Source: Seleniivibrio woodruffii
GTDB taxonomy: Bacteria; Chrysiogenota; Deferribacteres; Deferribacterales; Geovibrionaceae
Length of the DNA: 64,000 nt
Direction of reading: 5' to 3'
Assembly (NCBI RefSeq): GCF_004339245.1
Contig: NZ_SMGG01000003.1
Span: 585,106-649,105 of the forward strand
In this document: positions 8,100 through 16,625 of the stretch, in pieces
Position numbering within the stretch: position 1 is the first letter of the stretch
Layout: each line of letters starts with the position of its first letter
Notes under the pieces: generated by a model
What the model was told of the DNA's origin: nothing
The model's input: the letters and a program-made list of their open reading frames with translations, nothing else
The model's database searches: none
Program-made: the position numbers and the translations under genes

Positions 8100-9524
8100 A
8101 TGAAGCAGTATAAAACCTTGATCGGAGGGGAATGGGTCGAGTCGGCCAAGACGCTGGAGGTGAAGAACAAATACAATAACGAAGTCTTCGCCGCAGTTCC
8201 CGTTGCCGATGAAAAAGAGACGCAGAGAGCCATAGACATTGCTGAAGAGGCTTTCAAAACCTTCAGAAAATGCCCTGCGCACAAGAGATCGGAAATACTT
8301 GAAAAAACATCCGACATTATCCTCAGAAGAAAAGAGGAGATTGCCGAGATCATATCAAAAGAAGCAGGAAAAGCATGGAAATTCTCCATGAACGAGGTCT
8401 ACCGCAGTGCGGAAACCTTCAAATTTGCCGCTGAAGAGGCAAAAAGAGTGCATGGTGAAACCATTCCTGTGGATGCCAGCGCATTCGGTGAAAACCGTGT
8501 GGGCTACTACATAAAAGAGCCTCTGGGCGTTATAGGAGCCATCACTCCTTTCAACTTCCCTCTGAACCTCGTTGCTCACAAGGTTGCACCCGCAATCGCA
8601 ACAGGTAACACTGTGGTTCTGAAACCCGCATCCAGCACGCCTTTGTCTTCAATCATCCTTGCGGAGATAATGGAAGAGGCAGGGCTTCCCGCAGGCGTTC
8701 TTAATGTTGTTATAGGCTCCGGCGGAACAGTGGGCGACACCATCGTGGCGAGCCCCAAATGCAAAAAGATCACTTTTACCGGTTCACCCGGCGTGGGCGA
8801 TCAGATAATCAAAAAAGCTGGCATAAAAAAGGTCACTCTTGAACTTGGCAACAACTCCGCAACCATCATCGAAGCCGATGCGGATGTTGAAAAAGCCGCT
8901 GCAAGATGCGTTGTAAGCGCATTCTCAAACTCAGGTCAGGTATGTATCTCACTCCAGAGGATATATGTGAACAGAGCTATAGCCGATGAGTTCTCAAAGG
9001 TATTCGTTGAGAAGACAAAGGCTCTCGTTGTAGGCGACCCTATGGATCCCAAATGCGACGTTGGCCCCATGATCGACGGAAAAGAGCTTAAGCGTATCGA
9101 TGAATGGGTTCAGGAGGCTGTGGCTCAGGGCGCAGTTCTTGCCGCAGGCGGAAAAGTCGTCGGCAACGTTTTCGAACCCACTGTGCTCACGAACGTTACC
9201 GAAGACATGAAAGTTATGTGCATGGAGACGTTTGCTCCCGTTGTTTCAATCGTTGCTTACGATGATTTCAGCGAGGTTATCCAGCGTGTCAACCATTCCG
9301 ACTTCGGCCTTCAGGCTGGTGTGTACACTAAAGATATCAACAAGATACTCGAAGCGGTGGAAGACCTTGAAGTGGGCGGCGTAATGATAAACGACACAGC
9401 CACCTACAGAGTTGACCACCTTCCCTATGGCGGAAACAAACTTTCAGGTCTCGGCCGTGAGGGCGTTAAGTTCGCAATGGAAGATATGCTAAGCATCAAA
9501 ATGGTGATGATAAACAGAAACTGA
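8100..9524 (+). CDS. NAD(P)-dependent aldehyde dehydrogenase (semialdehyde type)
   Basis: The 474-residue protein is a standard-length ALDH superfamily enzyme. It has the cofactor-binding PFNFPLN and GNTVVLKPASSTP segments, catalytic C282 in SGQVCIS and general base E248 in LELGNNS, spaced 34 residues apart as in the family. It oxidises an aldehyde to a carboxylate. Next to a GABA-type aminotransferase the natural substrate may be succinate semialdehyde, but malonate semialdehyde, glutarate semialdehyde or sulfoacetaldehyde are also possible, and its sequence style resembles lactaldehyde-type ALDHs. It has its own sigma-54 promoter and is followed by a strong terminator, so it is a single-gene unit. 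Confidence 0.88.
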   Translation: MKQYKTLIGGEWVESAKTLEVKNKYNNEVFAAVPVADEKETQRAIDIAEEAFKTFRKCPAHKRSEILEKTSDIILRRKEEIAEIISKEAGKAWKFSMNEVYRSAETFKFAAEEAKRVHGETIPVDASAFGENRVGYYIKEPLGVIGAITPFNFPLNLVAHKVAPAIATGNTVVLKPASSTPLSSIILAEIMEEAGLPAGVLNVVIGSGGTVGDTIVASPKCKKITFTGSPGVGDQIIKKAGIKKVTLELGNNSATIIEADADVEKAAARCVVSAFSNSGQVCISLQRIYVNRAIADEFSKVFVEKTKALVVGDPMDPKCDVGPMIDGKELKRIDEWVQEAVAQGAVLAAGGKVVGNVFEPTVLTNVTEDMKVMCMETFAPVVSIVAYDDFSEVIQRVNHSDFGLQAGVYTKDINKILEAVEDLEVGGVMINDTATYRVDHLPYGGNKLSGLGREGVKFAMEDMLSIKMVMINRN

Positions 9525-9623
9525 TGCGTTAACGGCTGAAAAGCCGGAACGTAGATACTGCAAAAAAGATTTTATAGACTATAAAAGAGCAACTCATAAC
9601 GCACGAGTCAACCCGTGCTCCTT

Positions 9624-9651
9624 GCCCCGTACATTGTGCGGGGCTTTTTTT
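9624..9651 (+). terminator. Rho-independent terminator after the aldehyde dehydrogenase gene
   Basis: GCCCCGTAC pairs with GTGCGGGGC around a three-base loop (9624-9644), allowing one G-T pair, and is followed by seven T residues. It separates the dehydrogenase transcript from the aminotransferase transcript. Confidence 0.9.
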
Positions 9652-9681
9652 GTCAATTTTCGATTATCAGCGGATGGGAGG

Positions 9682-9719
9682 GTCAATAATTGTTGACGCT
9701 CTCTTCAATAAAAATTGAC
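9682..9719. promoter_or_regulatory. Two tandem upstream activator palindromes
   Basis: GTCAAT-AATT-GTTGAC (9682-9697) and TTCAAT-AAAA-ATTGAC (9704-9719) have the same half sites and four-base spacer as the palindrome at 7984. Their centres are 22 bp apart, about two helical turns, which suits cooperative binding of an NtrC-type activator dimer pair. Confidence 0.75.
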
Positions 9720-9769
9720 ATCCATGTTGGTTAAAAAGCAAAGGTCTTGTTTATCAGTGGTTTGTTATG

Positions 9770-9784
9770 TGGCACAGCTGTTGC
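9770..9784 (+). promoter_or_regulatory. Sigma-54 (-24/-12) promoter of the aminotransferase gene
   Basis: TGGCAC (9770-9775) and TTGC (9781-9784) fit the -24/-12 consensus with correct GG-N10-GC spacing. The predicted start is near 9795, 30 bases before ATG 9825, which has a CCGGAGG ribosome site. Confidence 0.88.
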
Positions 9785-9824
9785 TTTAAAGTGGTAAATA
9801 ACATCAAATCCCCGGAGGATAGCT

Positions 9825-11171
9825 ATGCTGAAAGGCGATGAACTGGCGCAGATATCTGCACCTCAAAGTGAAAAGACTAAAGAACTGCTTCTGAAAAAGG
9901 AAGCGTATGTTGCATCGGGAATTTCCGCATCGGTGCCGATCTTCATCAAACAGGCCAAGGGTGCTGTCATTGAAGACATCGACGGCAACCGCTACATAGA
10001 TTTTTATGCAGGGATCGGTGTCACCACAGCGGGGCACTGCCCGGAACCCGTTGTTGACGCCATAAAGGAGCAGGCTGAAAATCTGCTCCACTCATGTTTC
10101 ATGGTTTCCATGTACGATTCATACGTTGAGCTTTCCAAAAAGCTTACCGAAATAGCTCCCGGCAGCTTCGACAAGAAAGCGATGCTGGTTAACAGCGGCG
10201 CAGAGGCTGTTGAGAACGCAGTGAAAATAGCCAGAGCCTACACAGGCAGACAGGGCATCGTGTGCTTCGAATCAGGTTTCCACGGCCGTACTCTGCTGAC
10301 AATGTCTCTCACGAGCAAGGTTAAACCCTACAAATACGGTTTCGGCCCCTACGCTCCCGAAATATACAAAGTTCCCTTCCCCAACCTCTACAGAGGCCAG
10401 CTCCACGTCGGCAAAGAGGACGCTGTCAAAGCTTATCTTGACTATTTCGAAAGATTTTTCGCCGCAGAGGTCGATCCCTCTCACATAGCGGCCATCATCA
10501 TTGAACCTGTTCAGGGCGAGGGCGGCTTCAACGTTACTCCCAAAGAATACATGAAAGGCCTCAGAGAGCTTTGCGACAAACACGGCATCCTGCTTATTGC
10601 CGACGAAGTGCAGACTGGTTTCTGCCGTACGGGCAGGATGTTTGCAATGGAGCACTACGATGTGTCCGCTGACCTGATCACAATGGCGAAGTCAATCGCA
10701 TCGGGTATGCCCCTTTCCGCAGTCGTCGGCCGCAAAGAGGTTATGGATTCTGTGGGCGCAGGACGTATCGGAGGAACCTACGGCGGTAACCCCGTTGCAT
10801 GCAGGGCTGCACTGGCCACCATCAAATACATGGAAGATAATAAGCTGGCTGACAAATCCGCCGATCTCGGCGAAAAGATCGTAGCAAGAGTCGGAAAACT
10901 TCAGGCCGACTTCCCTGTTATCGGCGACATCCGCAATCTGGGCAGCATGATAGGCATCGAGTTCATCAAAGACACAGCAACAAAGGAACCCGACAAATAC
11001 AGTGTAACCGCAATCATCGAAGAGTGCCGCAAAGAGGGTCTGCTTCTTATCGGAGCAGGCATATTCGGCAACGTTATCCGTATGCTCCCTCCTGTGGTGC
11101 TGACGGATGCACAGTTTGAGCAGGCTATGGGCATTTTCGAGAGCGCAGTGCGCAAGGTCCTCAGCAAGTAA
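9825..11171 (+). CDS. gabT: 4-aminobutyrate-type (class III) aminotransferase
   Basis: The 448-residue PLP enzyme is closest in motif detail to GABA aminotransferase: MLVNSGAEAVENAVKIAR, a GFHGRT loop, LLIADEVQTGFCRTGRMFA and the Schiff-base K289 in MAKSIASGMP. It should move the amino group of an omega-amino acid to 2-oxoglutarate or pyruvate, giving a semialdehyde that the neighbouring dehydrogenase could oxidise. Ornithine, beta-alanine, 5-aminovalerate or taurine are other possible donors for this family. It has its own sigma-54 promoter. The Liv importer starts 134 bp downstream with no obvious separate promoter, so co-transcription is plausible. Confidence 0.85.
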   Translation: MLKGDELAQISAPQSEKTKELLLKKEAYVASGISASVPIFIKQAKGAVIEDIDGNRYIDFYAGIGVTTAGHCPEPVVDAIKEQAENLLHSCFMVSMYDSYVELSKKLTEIAPGSFDKKAMLVNSGAEAVENAVKIARAYTGRQGIVCFESGFHGRTLLTMSLTSKVKPYKYGFGPYAPEIYKVPFPNLYRGQLHVGKEDAVKAYLDYFERFFAAEVDPSHIAAIIIEPVQGEGGFNVTPKEYMKGLRELCDKHGILLIADEVQTGFCRTGRMFAMEHYDVSADLITMAKSIASGMPLSAVVGRKEVMDSVGAGRIGGTYGGNPVACRAALATIKYMEDNKLADKSADLGEKIVARVGKLQADFPVIGDIRNLGSMIGIEFIKDTATKEPDKYSVTAIIEECRKEGLLLIGAGIFGNVIRMLPPVVLTDAQFEQAMGIFESAVRKVLSK

Positions 11172-11177
11172 ATATTT

Positions 11178-11240
11178 GTCATTCTGAGCTTTGCAAAGAA
11201 TCTCTGAACTGAGATCCTTCGGCGAAGACCTCAGGATGAC
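11178..11240. repeat. Intergenic palindromic repeat, CTGAGC/GAAGAATCTC family
   Basis: GTCATTCTGAGC...AAAGAATCTC is followed after TGAACT by GAGATCCTTC...CTCAGGATGAC. The two inverted arms can form a long hairpin. It lies between gabT and the Liv binding-protein gene, inside what may be one transcript. Confidence 0.75.
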
Positions 11241-11305
11241 GGCAAAATAGCAATACTAAATGAAGCTCTCTGCCTAACGGCAGTGAACAATAAGGAGGGT
11301 ATTTT

Positions 11306-12544
11306 ATGAATCTGAAGAAATTCATAGTTCCTGCCATAGTTCTGGCAATGGGAACAGCATCTTTTTCCGCTTACGCTGCAGAAAAAGTTGTAAAAATCGG
11401 TAACATACTTCCCCTGTCCGGTCCCTCTGCCTCTGTGGGCATTCAGGGCAAACAGGCAAGAGAAATGGCTGTTGACGAGATCAACAAAGCCGGCGGTATC
11501 AAGGCTCTGGGCGGCGCAAAGCTGAAGCTTCTTTTTGCTGACAGCAAAGGCGACCCCACAACAGGTGTTACAGAGACAGAACGTTTCATCAACACAGAGA
11601 AAGTAAGCATCCTTACCGGTGCTTGGAACTCATCCGTAACATATCCCGCAACTCAGGTTGCAGAGAGATACGGCATTCCTTTCGTTGTTGAAGTTTCCGT
11701 TCGCGACACCATAACAGAGAGAGGATTCAAAAACGTATTCCGTATCGCTGCGAAAGATTCATGGTGGACACGTGACCAGTTCCGTTTCCTCGCCGACATG
11801 CAGAAAGAGTTTAAAACCCCCATCAAAAAAGTTGCTTTCGTTTATGAAAACGGCGACTGGGGAACAGGTTTTGCAGAAAAATGGCGCGGACTTGCAAAAG
11901 CTGCCGGCTATCAGGTAGTTCTTGACGAACCCTATCCCAGCACAGCAAGCGACCTGACTCCCGTTGTGCTGAAACTTAAAAGATCCAACCCCGACGTGGT
12001 CTTCATGACCTCCAATGCGGCGGATGCTATCCTCCTTACAAAAACAATGACAGACCTTAAGGTCAACGTTAAAGCCATCGTAACATCAGGCGGCGGCCAC
12101 GCAGATCCTTCATATCTTGAAGCTGTCGGCAAAAACGCTGAATACCTGTTCGATATCGTTGAGTGGGAAACAGACCTTAACAGACCCGGCCTTAAAGAGA
12201 CCAACGACAAGTTCAAAAAACTCTACGGCTACAACCTGACAGGTGAAGCGGTTGATGCTTATGCAGCTATGTATCTTATCAAGGATGTTCTTGAAAGAGC
12301 AAAATCAACAGACCCCAACGCTCTGCGTGCGGCTCTGGCTGCAACAAACCTGAAAGGCGGCAAAACAGGTCTGCTGGCTTATGACAGCATCCAGTTCGAC
12401 CAGACGGGACAGAACAAGAACGCAAGCCTTGTTGTTGTTCAGGTCAGAACCGGCAAAGACGGCAAAATGGACAGAATCTCCGTTTGGCCCAAGAACGTCA
12501 GAAGAGCCGGATACAAAGTGGTATTTCCCCAGCCTGGTAAATAA
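11306..12544 (+). CDS. livK: Branched-chain/small amino-acid ABC transporter substrate-binding protein
   Basis: This 412-residue periplasmic binding protein has a typical signal peptide ending SAYAAEK. The mature part starts VVKIGNILPLSGPSASVGIQGKQ..., the Peripla_BP_6 (LivJ/LivK) pattern, and later has GAWNSSVTYPATQVAERYGIP. It captures an amino acid or related compound and delivers it to the permease encoded next. A strong AAGGAGG precedes the ATG. The ligand is not evident; given the neighbouring aminotransferase and dehydrogenase it may be GABA or another non-branched amino acid. It is separated from livH by 215 bp with a repeat and a hairpin, which may keep the binding protein in excess. 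Confidence 0.9.
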   Translation: MNLKKFIVPAIVLAMGTASFSAYAAEKVVKIGNILPLSGPSASVGIQGKQAREMAVDEINKAGGIKALGGAKLKLLFADSKGDPTTGVTETERFINTEKVSILTGAWNSSVTYPATQVAERYGIPFVVEVSVRDTITERGFKNVFRIAAKDSWWTRDQFRFLADMQKEFKTPIKKVAFVYENGDWGTGFAEKWRGLAKAAGYQVVLDEPYPSTASDLTPVVLKLKRSNPDVVFMTSNAADAILLTKTMTDLKVNVKAIVTSGGGHADPSYLEAVGKNAEYLFDIVEWETDLNRPGLKETNDKFKKLYGYNLTGEAVDAYAAMYLIKDVLERAKSTDPNALRAALAATNLKGGKTGLLAYDSIQFDQTGQNKNASLVVVQVRTGKDGKMDRISVWPKNVRRAGYKVVFPQPGK

Positions 12545-12602
12545 TTAAAGCACAGCAGTCTGTGCATTGTATTTAGAAAAAAGTACAGCAGGCTTACCGG
12601 TT

Positions 12603-12665
12603 GAGACTGCCACGCTGCGCTCGCAGTGACGTCATAGCGAGGAACGAAGTGACGTGGCTATCTCA
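12603..12665. repeat. Intergenic palindromic repeat, TGCGAGG...GAAGTGACG family
   Basis: GAGACTGCCACGCTGCGCTC...GCAGTGACG is followed by an inverted arm TAGCGAGGAACGAAGTGACG...TATCTCA. This is a sister form of the CTGAGC repeats: same ends, different middle. A partial copy lies at 47101-47144 and another at 62653. Confidence 0.7.
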
Positions 12666-12711
12666 TTCTTTGGTTATCTGTTCGTACATTGGGATTTCTC
12701 AGAAAGATAAA

Positions 12712-12735
12712 GGCCGGAGGTTCAGGCTTCCGGCC
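12712..12735 (+). terminator. Strong hairpin between livK and livH (attenuator-like)
   Basis: GGCCGGAGG pairs with CTTCCGGCC around TTCAGG (nine pairs, one G-T). Only a short T run (CTCTTT) follows, so termination is probably partial. Such hairpins commonly lower permease expression relative to the binding protein or protect the upstream message. Confidence 0.6.
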
Positions 12736-12759
12736 ACTCTTTAAAAGGGAGTTATTATT

Positions 12760-13644
12760 ATGATCGGCTATATAGAATCCGTCATCAACGGCATACTCAT
12801 GGGCTCGATATACGGGCTCACTGCGGTGGGGCTTACCCTGATCTTCGGGGTGATGAAGGTGGTAAACTTTGCTCACGGCTCAATCCTCATGGTGGGGATG
12901 TTTGCTGCATACTGGTTTATTAAGCTGACAGGGTTCAACCCCTATCTGGCGCTTTTCGTTGTGGTTCCTATGCTCTATTTCTTCGGTTATTATATGCAGA
13001 AAATAGTCATCAAACCCATCTTTGAGGCTGAGAAGCATGTCAGAGAGCCTATCACTGTCATCATTGTAACAACGGGTATCTGGTATGTTCTGGATAACCT
13101 CGCACTGCTGGTTTTCGGTGCCGAGTTCCGTGTGGCTGAAACTTCCGTAACGGGAAAGATGGTTGAGATCGCAGAGATGTATTTCCCTCTGGCAAAGCTG
13201 ATCGGGCTGGGGCTGACACTGCTTCTGGGTGCATATCTCTACTGGTTCCTCAAACACTCCAGAATGGGCAAGGCGGTCAGAGCCACCAGTCTGGACAGAG
13301 AGGCGGCAACCCTTATGGGCATCAAGCAGAGCCGGATTTACAACGTGGTATTCGGAATGGGATGCGCCTGCTGCGGTGTTGCGGCATGTGTTCTTGTTCC
13401 CTTCTATTATGTTTACCCTACAGTCGGTGTGCCTTTTGACATCAAAGCGTTCGTTATCGTGGTTCTCGGGGGACTGGGAAGTATCCCCGGAGCGATTCTG
13501 GGCGGAATAATCATCGGAATCATCGAGACAGTGGGTGCGCAGTTCATGGCGGCCACCTGGACGGAAATGCTTATCTACGCATTCTTCCTCGTGGTTCTGT
13601 TTGTTAAACCATCGGGTCTTTTCGGCCTCAAACAGGACTATTAA
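12760..13644 (+). CDS. livH: Liv-type ABC transporter permease (LivH)
   Basis: The 294-residue integral membrane protein starts with the LivH-type segment INGILMGSIYGLTAVGLTLIFGVMKVVNFAHG and has about eight hydrophobic helices. The permease coupling region GKAVRATSLDREAATLMGI lies near residue 170, and LGGLGSIPGAILGG near residue 235. It forms half of the channel through the inner membrane with LivM. The ATG has a good GGGAG ribosome site. livM starts 12 bases after its stop. Confidence 0.93.
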   Translation: MIGYIESVINGILMGSIYGLTAVGLTLIFGVMKVVNFAHGSILMVGMFAAYWFIKLTGFNPYLALFVVVPMLYFFGYYMQKIVIKPIFEAEKHVREPITVIIVTTGIWYVLDNLALLVFGAEFRVAETSVTGKMVEIAEMYFPLAKLIGLGLTLLLGAYLYWFLKHSRMGKAVRATSLDREAATLMGIKQSRIYNVVFGMGCACCGVAACVLVPFYYVYPTVGVPFDIKAFVIVVLGGLGSIPGAILGGIIIGIIETVGAQFMAATWTEMLIYAFFLVVLFVKPSGLFGLKQDY

Positions 13645-13656
13645 GGGGGCTGACCA

Positions 13657-14670
13657 ATGAAATTTCTAAGCAACGTATCAACAACACATAAAGTTTTTGC
13701 GGCTCTTGTGCTCGCAGTGCTCTACGCTCTGCCGATATTCATCAAAAGCCCTGTTATGCTTCAGATATTCATCCTTATTTTCTTTTATGCGTATCTGACT
13801 TCTTCATGGAACTTTGTAGGCGGTTTCGCAGGGGTTCTGCCTCTGGGTCACTCTGCCTTTGTGGGTCTGGGAGCATACACTTCAACGCTTCTCTACCTGA
13901 CATACAACATCAGCCCGTGGATCGGTATGATAGCGGGCGGTATAGTGGCTGTGTTCTTCGGGCTTCTGATAGGTATTCCCACTCTGAAACTGCGGGGTGC
14001 GTATTTCGCACTGGCAACCATAGCCTTTGCCGAAGGTCTCAGGGTGCTTGTGGAAAACCTTGAAAAGATAGGCCCTTTCGAGATAAGAGGCCCCAAAGGT
14101 CTGCTTATCAACCTTGTGGGCAACTCTTTTGTGGATTTCCAGTTCCTCAGTAAGGTGCCTTACTACTATATAATCCTGACGATGCTTGTTCTGGTTCTGA
14201 TACTGACCTTCTTCATGATGCGCTCCAAAGTGGGCTACTATCTGGCGGCTGGCGGTGAAGAGCCGGAAGCGGCGGAAGCTCTGGGTATCAAAGTTTCAAA
14301 ATATAAGCTCATCGCAATGGCAATCAGCTGTTTCCTGACAGCTCTGGGCGGGACTTTCTACGCTCAGCTGGTGCTCTATTTCTATCCGAAATCCATCATG
14401 GGACTGGATATGTCATATGAAATAGCCTTTATAGCCCTTATCGGCGGCAGAAGCACAATTCTTGGCCCTGTGCTCGGAGCGTTTCTGCTTCGTCCCGTTG
14501 GCGAGCTTACCAGAATATATCTGGGCGACACACTGCCCGGTCTTCACCTTATCATCTTCGGTCTGGTGCTTATCATCGTAATGCGCTATCAGCCCCGTGG
14601 TCTTGTGGAGCCTGTTTCCAAGTGGCTCAAGGCTCTTTTCGACCGCATTGAGAACAGAGGGAGGGCATAA
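13657..14670 (+). CDS. livM: Liv-type ABC transporter permease (LivM)
   Basis: The 337-residue membrane protein has LivM hallmarks: NFVGGFAGVLPLGHSAFVGLGAYTS near residue 50, IGIPTLKLRGAYFALATIAFAE near residue 105, and the EAAF-like coupling helix GEEPEAAEALGIKVSKYKL near residue 205. It pairs with LivH as the translocation channel for an amino acid. The gene follows livH closely and ends two bases before the LivG start codon, so the operon is tightly packed. Confidence 0.93.
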   Translation: MKFLSNVSTTHKVFAALVLAVLYALPIFIKSPVMLQIFILIFFYAYLTSSWNFVGGFAGVLPLGHSAFVGLGAYTSTLLYLTYNISPWIGMIAGGIVAVFFGLLIGIPTLKLRGAYFALATIAFAEGLRVLVENLEKIGPFEIRGPKGLLINLVGNSFVDFQFLSKVPYYYIILTMLVLVLILTFFMMRSKVGYYLAAGGEEPEAAEALGIKVSKYKLIAMAISCFLTALGGTFYAQLVLYFYPKSIMGLDMSYEIAFIALIGGRSTILGPVLGAFLLRPVGELTRIYLGDTLPGLHLIIFGLVLIIVMRYQPRGLVEPVSKWLKALFDRIENRGRA

Positions 14671-14672
14671 GC

Positions 14673-15404
14673 ATGGCACTTTTGGAAGTTAAAAACGTAA
14701 CAAAACAGTTCGGCGGCCTGACAGCCGTGAACAGTGTGGACATGGAAGTGCACGAAGGCCAGATAGTCGGTATCATCGGCCCCAACGGTGCTGGAAAAAC
14801 CACCCTGTTCAGCTGTATTGCGGGTTCACACGTTCCCACAAAGGGCAGCATAAAATTCAACGGAACAGAAATAGCGGGCAAAAAGCCCTATGATATATGC
14901 AAACTGGGCGTAACCAGAACCTTTCAGGTGGTAAAACCCTTTGCAAACAAGACGGTGCTCTATAACACCACAGTGGGTGCATTTGCGAAGACCAACCTGC
15001 TGGACAAAGCCGAAGAGAAGGCTATGGAGGTTCTTAAGCTCATCGACCTTTATGACAAGAAGGATATTCCGGCGAAAAACCTTACCCTGCCCGAGCGCAA
15101 GAGGCTGGAACTGGCCAGAGCACTGGCCACGGAGCCAAAACTTCTGCTTCTTGACGAGGTTATGGCGGGTCTCCGCCCTTCGGAGGTTTCGGAGATGCTT
15201 CCCGTTATCCGCAAGATAAACTCCGTGGGCGTGTCGATCATCATTGTCGAGCACATCATGCAGGCCATTATGAACCTGTCTGAAAAGGTCTACGTTATCA
15301 ATTTCGGTAAAAAGATAGCCGAGGGCGACCCTCACAAGGTGGTTGCCGAGGAAGAGGTTATCAAAGCCTATCTGGGGGATGAATATGTCGCTAATAGCCA
15401 TTGA
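14673..15404 (+). CDS. livG: Liv-type ABC transporter ATPase (LivG)
   Basis: The 243-residue ATPase has Walker A GPNGAGKTT and Walker B LLLLDEVMAGL, with the LivG-type Val after DE. The signature segment reads LTLPERKRLELARALA in place of the classic LSGGQ, a substitution seen in part of the LivG family. It powers amino-acid uptake together with LivF. Its last 20 bases overlap the LivF start. Confidence 0.92.
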   Translation: MALLEVKNVTKQFGGLTAVNSVDMEVHEGQIVGIIGPNGAGKTTLFSCIAGSHVPTKGSIKFNGTEIAGKKPYDICKLGVTRTFQVVKPFANKTVLYNTTVGAFAKTNLLDKAEEKAMEVLKLIDLYDKKDIPAKNLTLPERKRLELARALATEPKLLLLDEVMAGLRPSEVSEMLPVIRKINSVGVSIIIVEHIMQAIMNLSEKVYVINFGKKIAEGDPHKVVAEEEVIKAYLGDEYVANSH

Positions 15405-16098
15405 GAATCTTAGTGCCGGATACGGCGAGATAGGCGTTCTTTTCGACGTCTCCATGCGTGTGGAGGCGGGCGAGGTGGTGAGTATCATCGGAGCAAACGG
15501 CGCAGGAAAATCAAGTCTGCTGAAAGCCATGTCCGGTCTTATCCGCCCCACAGCAGGAACAATAACCTTCAACGGCGAGAACATAACTCAGCTTCCCGCC
15601 GATGAGATAGTTGAGCGGGGACTTGTCCATGTGCCCGAAGGCAGAAGACTGTTCAGCCTTATGACGGTTTATGAGAACCTTGAGATGGGGGCATTCAGCA
15701 AACATGCTCAGAAGGATTTCAAAAAGAATCTGGAGGACGTGCATAAGCTTTTTCCCAGACTCGCAGAGCGTGGCAAACAGCTTGCGGGAACCCTTTCAGG
15801 CGGCGAACAGCAGATGGTTGCCATCGGCAGGGGCATAATGTCCAGCCCGAAGGTAATGATGTTCGACGAGCCTTCTCTTGGTCTGGCTCCGGTTCTTAAA
15901 AAGGATATCTTTGCTGCGGTGAAGAGAATCGCCGTTGAATACGGCACAACGATTGTTCTTGTTGAGCAGGACGTTATGAACTCGCTGGCAATCAGCGACA
16001 GGGCATACGTTATGGAGCAGGGGCAGATAGTTATCGAGGGAACGGCTCAGGAACTTTTGAAAGATCCCCACATCAAAGAAGCATATCTGGGCGTATAA
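15385..16098 (+). CDS. livF: Liv-type ABC transporter ATPase (LivF)
   Basis: The 237-residue ATPase has Walker A GANGAGKSS, signature LSGGEQQMVAIGR, and Walker B VMMFDEPSLGLAP followed by the switch region VLVEQDV. I chose ATG 15385 because it lies a proper distance after GGGGG (15375-15379) and gives the normal LivF length. An upstream ATG at 15379 sits directly on the purine run, and the longer frame from 15343 is inside livG. It completes a full LivKHMGF importer. Confidence 0.92.
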   Translation: MSLIAIENLSAGYGEIGVLFDVSMRVEAGEVVSIIGANGAGKSSLLKAMSGLIRPTAGTITFNGENITQLPADEIVERGLVHVPEGRRLFSLMTVYENLEMGAFSKHAQKDFKKNLEDVHKLFPRLAERGKQLAGTLSGGEQQMVAIGRGIMSSPKVMMFDEPSLGLAPVLKKDIFAAVKRIAVEYGTTIVLVEQDVMNSLAISDRAYVMEQGQIVIEGTAQELLKDPHIKEAYLGV

Positions 16099-16100
16099 TC

Positions 16101-16141
16101 GTCATACTGAGGCAGAGTCGAAGTATCGCATTCAGAATGAC
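16101..16141. repeat. Short copy of the CTGAGC-type intergenic repeat
   Basis: GTCATACTGAGG...CGAAGTATCGC is followed by TTCAGAATGAC, so the ends GTCAT...ATGAC are inverted. It lies between the convergent livF and BOF genes. Confidence 0.6.
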
Positions 16142-16177
16142 TTAAAACATATGGCGGGGGTTTTCGCTCCCGCCTTT

Positions 16178-16519
16178 TTATTCTCCGAGAACGGTCATTC
16201 CGCCGACGTCGATCTCAACCTCGTCAATTTCGTCTTTTTCAACTTCGCCCCGAATCTCGACCCGAACCATCGGATCGACCTTCACATCCGGATAGACCTC
16301 TCTGTCCACCTGAATCTTAATGTCCGCTGTTCCGTCGGAGAAAACAAAGGTACTGCTGTCCAGTTTTCTGATTATGTAGCCCTGAAAAACCACAGGCGCA
16401 TCGTCAACAGGTTTTTTGATGACAGCCGCAACGTCCGCATACTTCGGCAGAGTTGCATATGCAGATGAAAATGCTGTCAGGATACCCAGAGAAATAATTG
16501 AAAGCGTGCGTCCCTTCAT
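16178..16519 (-). CDS. BOF-family (YgiW/YdeI-like) periplasmic OB-fold protein
   Basis: The 113-residue protein has a signal peptide (ILTAFSSAYA) followed by a small OB-fold domain. It shows the BOF pattern: VVFQGYIIRKLDSSTFVFSDGTADIKIQVD and later VRVEIRGEVEKDEIDEVEIDV. Family members such as E. coli YgiW and YdeI are periplasmic stress-tolerance proteins with no known enzyme activity. On its own strand a TATAAT lies in the palindrome at 16543-16557 just upstream, a likely -10 element. It is divergent from the nickel importer. Confidence 0.82.
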   Translation of the reverse strand: MKGRTLSIISLGILTAFSSAYATLPKYADVAAVIKKPVDDAPVVFQGYIIRKLDSSTFVFSDGTADIKIQVDREVYPDVKVDPMVRVEIRGEVEKDEIDEVEIDVGGMTVLGE

Positions 16520-16598
16520 GCTGATAACCCTTGATATTTGTCTGATATATTATATCATCGAAAACTGTATATCATAAAAAGTTCGAAAAAATAAGAAC

Positions 16599-16625
16599 GT
16601 AATACTTTTTGTGTTTTATTATTAC
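16599..16625. promoter_or_regulatory. Candidate NikR-type operator before the nickel importer
   Basis: GTAATAC (16599-16605) and TTATTAC (16619-16625) form an inverted repeat with six of seven positions paired and a 13-base spacer. This is the size and spacing of known NikR sites. It would overlap the -35 region of a promoter whose -10 may be TACTAT (16637-16642). The link to NikR is inference; no nikR gene is in the window. Confidence 0.45.

Larger units (their letters stand above)
9525..9824. other. 300-bp regulatory gap between aldehyde dehydrogenase and aminotransferase genes
   Basis: No gene is seen here. In order, the gap holds a GAAA-loop hairpin (9533-9546), an intrinsic terminator (9624-9651), a GTCAAT half site (9652-9657), two activator palindromes (9682-9697 and 9704-9719), an IHF-like TATCAG-N4-TTG (9752-9764, weak) and a sigma-54 promoter (9770-9784). 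Confidence 0.7.
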
